Below, piece by piece: positions 5,073-7,410 of a stretch of 7,410 nt of DNA. How positions within the stretch are numbered: position 1 is the stretch's first letter; each line of letters begins with the position of its first letter. Position numbers and translations under genes: made by a program. The notes below the pieces were generated by a model. The model did not search any database, was not told the origin of the DNA, and saw only the letters and a program-made list of their open reading frames with translations. This DNA comes from an uncultured Collinsella sp. (GTDB taxonomy: Bacteria > Actinomycetota > Coriobacteriia > Coriobacteriales > Coriobacteriaceae), in the NCBI GenBank assembly GCA_900544725.1, contig UQWK01000072.1, positions 1 through 7,410 on the forward strand. The letters are read 5' to 3'.

Positions 5073-6221
5073 CTAGTTGGAGCTGGGCAGCGTTGCCGGG
5101 GCCTCGGCGCCGAGCTTTTTGCCAAAGGCCTCGAGCAGGCGGCTCGCCACGAGCGTCAGGATCAGGTAAACCACGAGCGCCACGCAGTAGACCTCCATCT
5201 GGCGGTAGTACACGCCGGCGACAGTGGTGGTGGCGTACATGAGGTCAAACACGCCAATGACCGAGAGCACCGACGAGTCCTTGATGTTGATGATGAGCTC
5301 GTTGGTGAGTGCGGGGATCGCGTTTTTAATACCCTGGGGGAACACGACCTTGCGCATGGCCTGCCACTGCGACAGACCCAGCGAGCGCGCCGCCTCGGCT
5401 TGACCGGGGTCGATGGACTCGATGCCGCCACGCAAAACTTCCATCATGTAGGCGGTGGAGTTGAGCGAGATGGTGACAAGGCCGGCGGTGAAGGTACTCC
5501 AGATCTGGTTGGCCTGGGCGGTTTCGAAGCCCATGCCGCGCAAAACGGTGAAGCCCGCGTAATAGATGAGCAGGCCCTGGACCATCATGGGCGTGCCGCG
5601 CACGATGGTGGAGTAGATGGTCGCAAAGCCGCGGCCGATGCTCTTGAAGAAGCGCGTGAGATCGTTGTCCACACGGTCGAAGGTCTGAATGCGCAGGAAC
5701 ACAAAGAGCAGCGCCAGGAAAAAGGCGATGACGGTGCCGAAGGTCGCAAGCGCGATGGTGATCTCGATACCGCGGATAAAGAAGTCCCCGCTCTTGTAGG
5801 TCATGTAGACCAGACTCGACAAAAAGTCGCTGGGGTTGGAGTCCGAGACAATGCTCACCCGCACCAGGTCGATAAACGACATGACGCAACGGTCGATAAA
5901 GAAGATCGCCGCAATGGCGACCACGACATAGCTGCCCTGGCGCGCGCTGCGACGAAAGCGCTCGGAAGCAAACGGCGACGTTTCGCGATAGTCATTCCAG
6001 TGCATGAGTTTGGTGACGAGCGCCGCCGCCGACACGACGAGCCAGGCCCAAAGGATTGCCCAGAGGCAGTCTTGGAACACGCCCGTAGGCGCCAAGAAGC
6101 TCAGCGGCGTGGGGTTGCGCTGGCTAAACGCCAGGCCGAGCGCCGCGATAACGCTCGTGCCCAGGTATACATAACGGTGGTCTGCCTTGATAAAGGAGGC
6201 CAGGCGATTGATGGTTTTCAT
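5073..6221 (-). CDS. Polar amino acid ABC transporter, permease subunit with N-terminal extension
   Basis: Membrane subunit of the importer. At 382 residues it is much longer than usual GlnP/HisM-type permeases (about 220-240). Residues from about 148 on form the standard BPD_transp_1 core: a first helix in GIEITIALATFGT, the RGTP segment (208-211) and the EAA loop beginning E276 in EAARSLGLSQWQ, which contacts the ATPase. The N-terminal part adds hydrophobic segments at roughly 17-33, 51-72 and 98-118, probably three extra membrane helices. GGGAGG (6226-6231) precedes the ATG at 6221. The solute-binding protein stop lies only 9 bases upstream and overlaps this ribosome binding site, suggesting translational coupling. 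Only one permease gene is present, so it is presumed to act as a homodimer. Confidence 0.94.
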   Translation of the reverse strand: MKTINRLASFIKADHRYVYLGTSVIAALGLAFSQRNPTPLSFLAPTGVFQDCLWAILWAWLVVSAAALVTKLMHWNDYRETSPFASERFRRSARQGSYVVVAIAAIFFIDRCVMSFIDLVRVSIVSDSNPSDFLSSLVYMTYKSGDFFIRGIEITIALATFGTVIAFFLALLFVFLRIQTFDRVDNDLTRFFKSIGRGFATIYSTIVRGTPMMVQGLLIYYAGFTVLRGMGFETAQANQIWSTFTAGLVTISLNSTAYMMEVLRGGIESIDPGQAEAARSLGLSQWQAMRKVVFPQGIKNAIPALTNELIINIKDSSVLSVIGVFDLMYATTTVAGVYYRQMEVYCVALVVYLILTLVASRLLEAFGKKLGAEAPATLPSSN

Positions 6222-6230
6222 GCTGCCTCC

Positions 6231-7157
6231 CTATGCCGGCTGACGGTCGAGGCACGCGTCCCACATTTGGTCGCGCTCCTCTTGGCTAATGCCCTTGAGT
6301 GTCTTGTCGATGAGTTTAAGCAGCTTGTCCGAGCCCTTGCGGCAGCCGACGTTTGCCGTGACCTCCTGCTTGAAACCCTCGCCCTCGGCAAATTGAATCG
6401 GCACGATACCCGGGTTTTGGGCCATATAGCCCTTCTCGTTCTCAGTGTTGTAGGTCACGGCGTCGCACGTGCCCTGCAGCAGGTTCGAGAACACCGTGGG
6501 GACGGAGTCGACCGGGTTTTTGTGCACAACGCCCGGGATCTCGTCAATGACAGTGTCGAGCATGGTGTCCTTTTGGCCGAGCACCGTGGCGCCGCTAAAG
6601 TCGCTGAGCTTGGTCGCGTTTTGGTAGGGCGAGCCCTCTTTTACGAACAGGCCAAAGTAGCCGATAAAGTACGGGTCGGAAAAGCCGACGGACTCCTCAC
6701 GCTCGGGCGTGGCGCTCATGCCGGCGATGATGAGGTCGATCTGGCCGTTGTTGAGCGAGTCAATAAGGCCCGAAAAGCTCTGCTTGACGGCGACGGGCTC
6801 GCCGCCGAGGGCCTTGCAGACGATCTTGGCGATCTGCACGTCGTAGCCATCGGCATAGGCGCCCTGCACGTTGTCGATGGGAATGGTGAACTCGCTGGCC
6901 TCGGAAACCTGCCAGTTGTACGGGGCGTAGGCCGCCTCCATGCCAATGCGGATCTTATCCTTGCCGATAACGGAATCGGACAGGTCATCGCGACCGCCGC
7001 CCGTCGTGGGCTGGACCACCTTGAGTGTGGACGGACGCTGGCAGCCGGCAAGCGCGCCGGCGGCGACGGAAGCACTCGCAGCGAGAGCGCTACCCAAAAA
7101 GATGCGACGGCTGCATACCGGCTGGGTCTGCGCATCGCACTGTTGCCGAGGTTGCAT
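6231..7157 (-). CDS. Amino acid ABC transporter solute-binding lipoprotein (SBP family 3)
   Basis: Extracytoplasmic receptor that captures the amino acid and delivers it to the permease. The 308-residue precursor starts at ATG 7157 with GGAAGG a few bases upstream. The signal region has a twin-arginine-like SRRIFLG (16-22), a hydrophobic stretch, and lipobox LAGC with C39 as the likely lipidated residue, so it should be anchored to the outer face of the membrane. The mature part has the family features: IRIGMEAAYAPYNW (69-82), YDVQIAKIV, LIDSLNNGQIDLIIAGMS, the carboxylate-binding Arg R153 in SATPERE, and GFSDPYF. At the position where many relatives have an Asp that binds the ligand amino group, this protein has N237 in DAVTYNTEN. 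A roughly 20-residue insertion follows APYNW. It is the first gene of the importer operon. Ligand identity is unknown. Confidence 0.94.
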   Translation of the reverse strand: MQPRQQCDAQTQPVCSRRIFLGSALAASASVAAGALAGCQRPSTLKVVQPTTGGGRDDLSDSVIGKDKIRIGMEAAYAPYNWQVSEASEFTIPIDNVQGAYADGYDVQIAKIVCKALGGEPVAVKQSFSGLIDSLNNGQIDLIIAGMSATPEREESVGFSDPYFIGYFGLFVKEGSPYQNATKLSDFSGATVLGQKDTMLDTVIDEIPGVVHKNPVDSVPTVFSNLLQGTCDAVTYNTENEKGYMAQNPGIVPIQFAEGEGFKQEVTANVGCRKGSDKLLKLIDKTLKGISQEERDQMWDACLDRQPA

Positions 7158-7369
7158 CTGGTGCCTTCCCTATTTTGCCTTACTGACAATAAGACAGGAT
7201 ATACGCCCTCAACCAGCAGCGCGGCATGTGCGCGAAAAATTAATAGACACACGAGGACGATTGGCGCAAAGCAACCTGTCCCCCATGCACCAAACCCTTG
7301 ACGGAAACGGCGACGCCGATGTTTTGGCAATGCCAGCGAGCGCCGCCTAGAGCGAACAAGTTGGCATGA
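7158..7369 (-). promoter_or_regulatory. Upstream region of the importer operon
   Basis: About 210 bases between the importer and the right-edge terminator hold no convincing gene. The importer promoter should be here. Two weak minus-strand candidates are TTGAGG (7207-7212) with TATTGT (7186-7191) at spacing 15, and TTGCGC (7264-7269) with TATTAA (7240-7245) at spacing 18. Neither is strong, and I cannot choose between them or identify an operator. Confidence 0.3.
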
Positions 7370-7410
7370 AAAAGGCAAGGCATAGACCTTCTGGTCATGC
7401 CTTGCCTTTT
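7370..7410. terminator. Bidirectional intrinsic terminator
   Basis: AAAAGGCAAGGCAT (7370-7383) and ATGCCTTGCCTTTT (7397-7410) form a 14-bp perfect stem, extended by GACC/GGTC (7385-7388 with 7393-7396) across one bulged A, with loop TTCT. A- and T-runs flank both sides, so it should work on both strands. It probably ends transcription coming from beyond the right edge. The window stops inside the T-run. Confidence 0.88.

Noticed and set aside
4302..7301. A 999-codon plus-strand open frame antisense to the whole importer operon
   Set aside because: It mirrors three clearly functional minus-strand genes. Its product has no recognisable domain, and long antisense frames are expected in G+C-rich coding DNA.
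1..7410. CRISPR array, tRNA or rRNA genes
   Set aside because: No regularly spaced repeats, cloverleaf or rRNA-like sequence was seen.

Overview
The window looks like a piece of a high-G+C actinobacterial chromosome, most likely a gut Coriobacteriia such as Collinsella. This is inferred from protein style, strong GGAGG-type ribosome binding sites and G+C-rich codon use; no rRNA or other phylogenetic marker is present. All host genes lie on the minus strand. Read in transcription order from the right edge they are a polar amino acid ABC importer (solute-binding lipoprotein 7157-6231, permease 6221-5073, ATPase 5050-4265), an M20-family dipeptidase/carboxypeptidase (4193-2766), and peptide chain release factor 1 (prfA, 1104-37). 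A strong bidirectional intrinsic terminator at the right edge (7370-7410) isolates the importer from whatever lies beyond. A weaker terminator-like hairpin (4220-4240) lies between the ATPase and the peptidase.

A complete IS110-family insertion sequence (about 1317-2727) sits between the peptidase and prfA, in the opposite orientation and visibly richer in G+C. It encodes one DEDD/serine transposase (1565-2698, GTG start). Its roughly 250-base 5' non-coding region folds by hand into the architecture known for IS110 bridge RNAs: 5' hairpins, a target-binding loop (1391-1457) and a donor-binding loop (1462-1526).

All four guide segments can be matched to the DNA around the two ends, and together they fix the ends and a CA core dinucleotide. 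The left target guide 1407-1414 matches the left flank 1308-1315 at 7 of 8 positions. The right target guide 1433-1440 is the exact reverse complement of core plus right flank, 2726-2733. The left donor guide 1475-1481 equals the element's right end, 2719-2725. The right donor guide 1506-1511 is the exact reverse complement of core plus the element's left end, 1315-1320. A perfect TTGACA box at the right end (2708-2713) would form a promoter for this RNA only when the two ends are joined in the circular form. This is the most interesting content of the window: a self-consistent, readable RNA-guided recombinase whose present insertion site still matches its guides.

The importer plus peptidase suggests uptake of amino acids or small peptides followed by cytoplasmic hydrolysis. 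prfA is an ordinary housekeeping gene, but it ends in two consecutive UAG codons, the stop codon only RF1 reads, followed by a perfect 11-bp hairpin.
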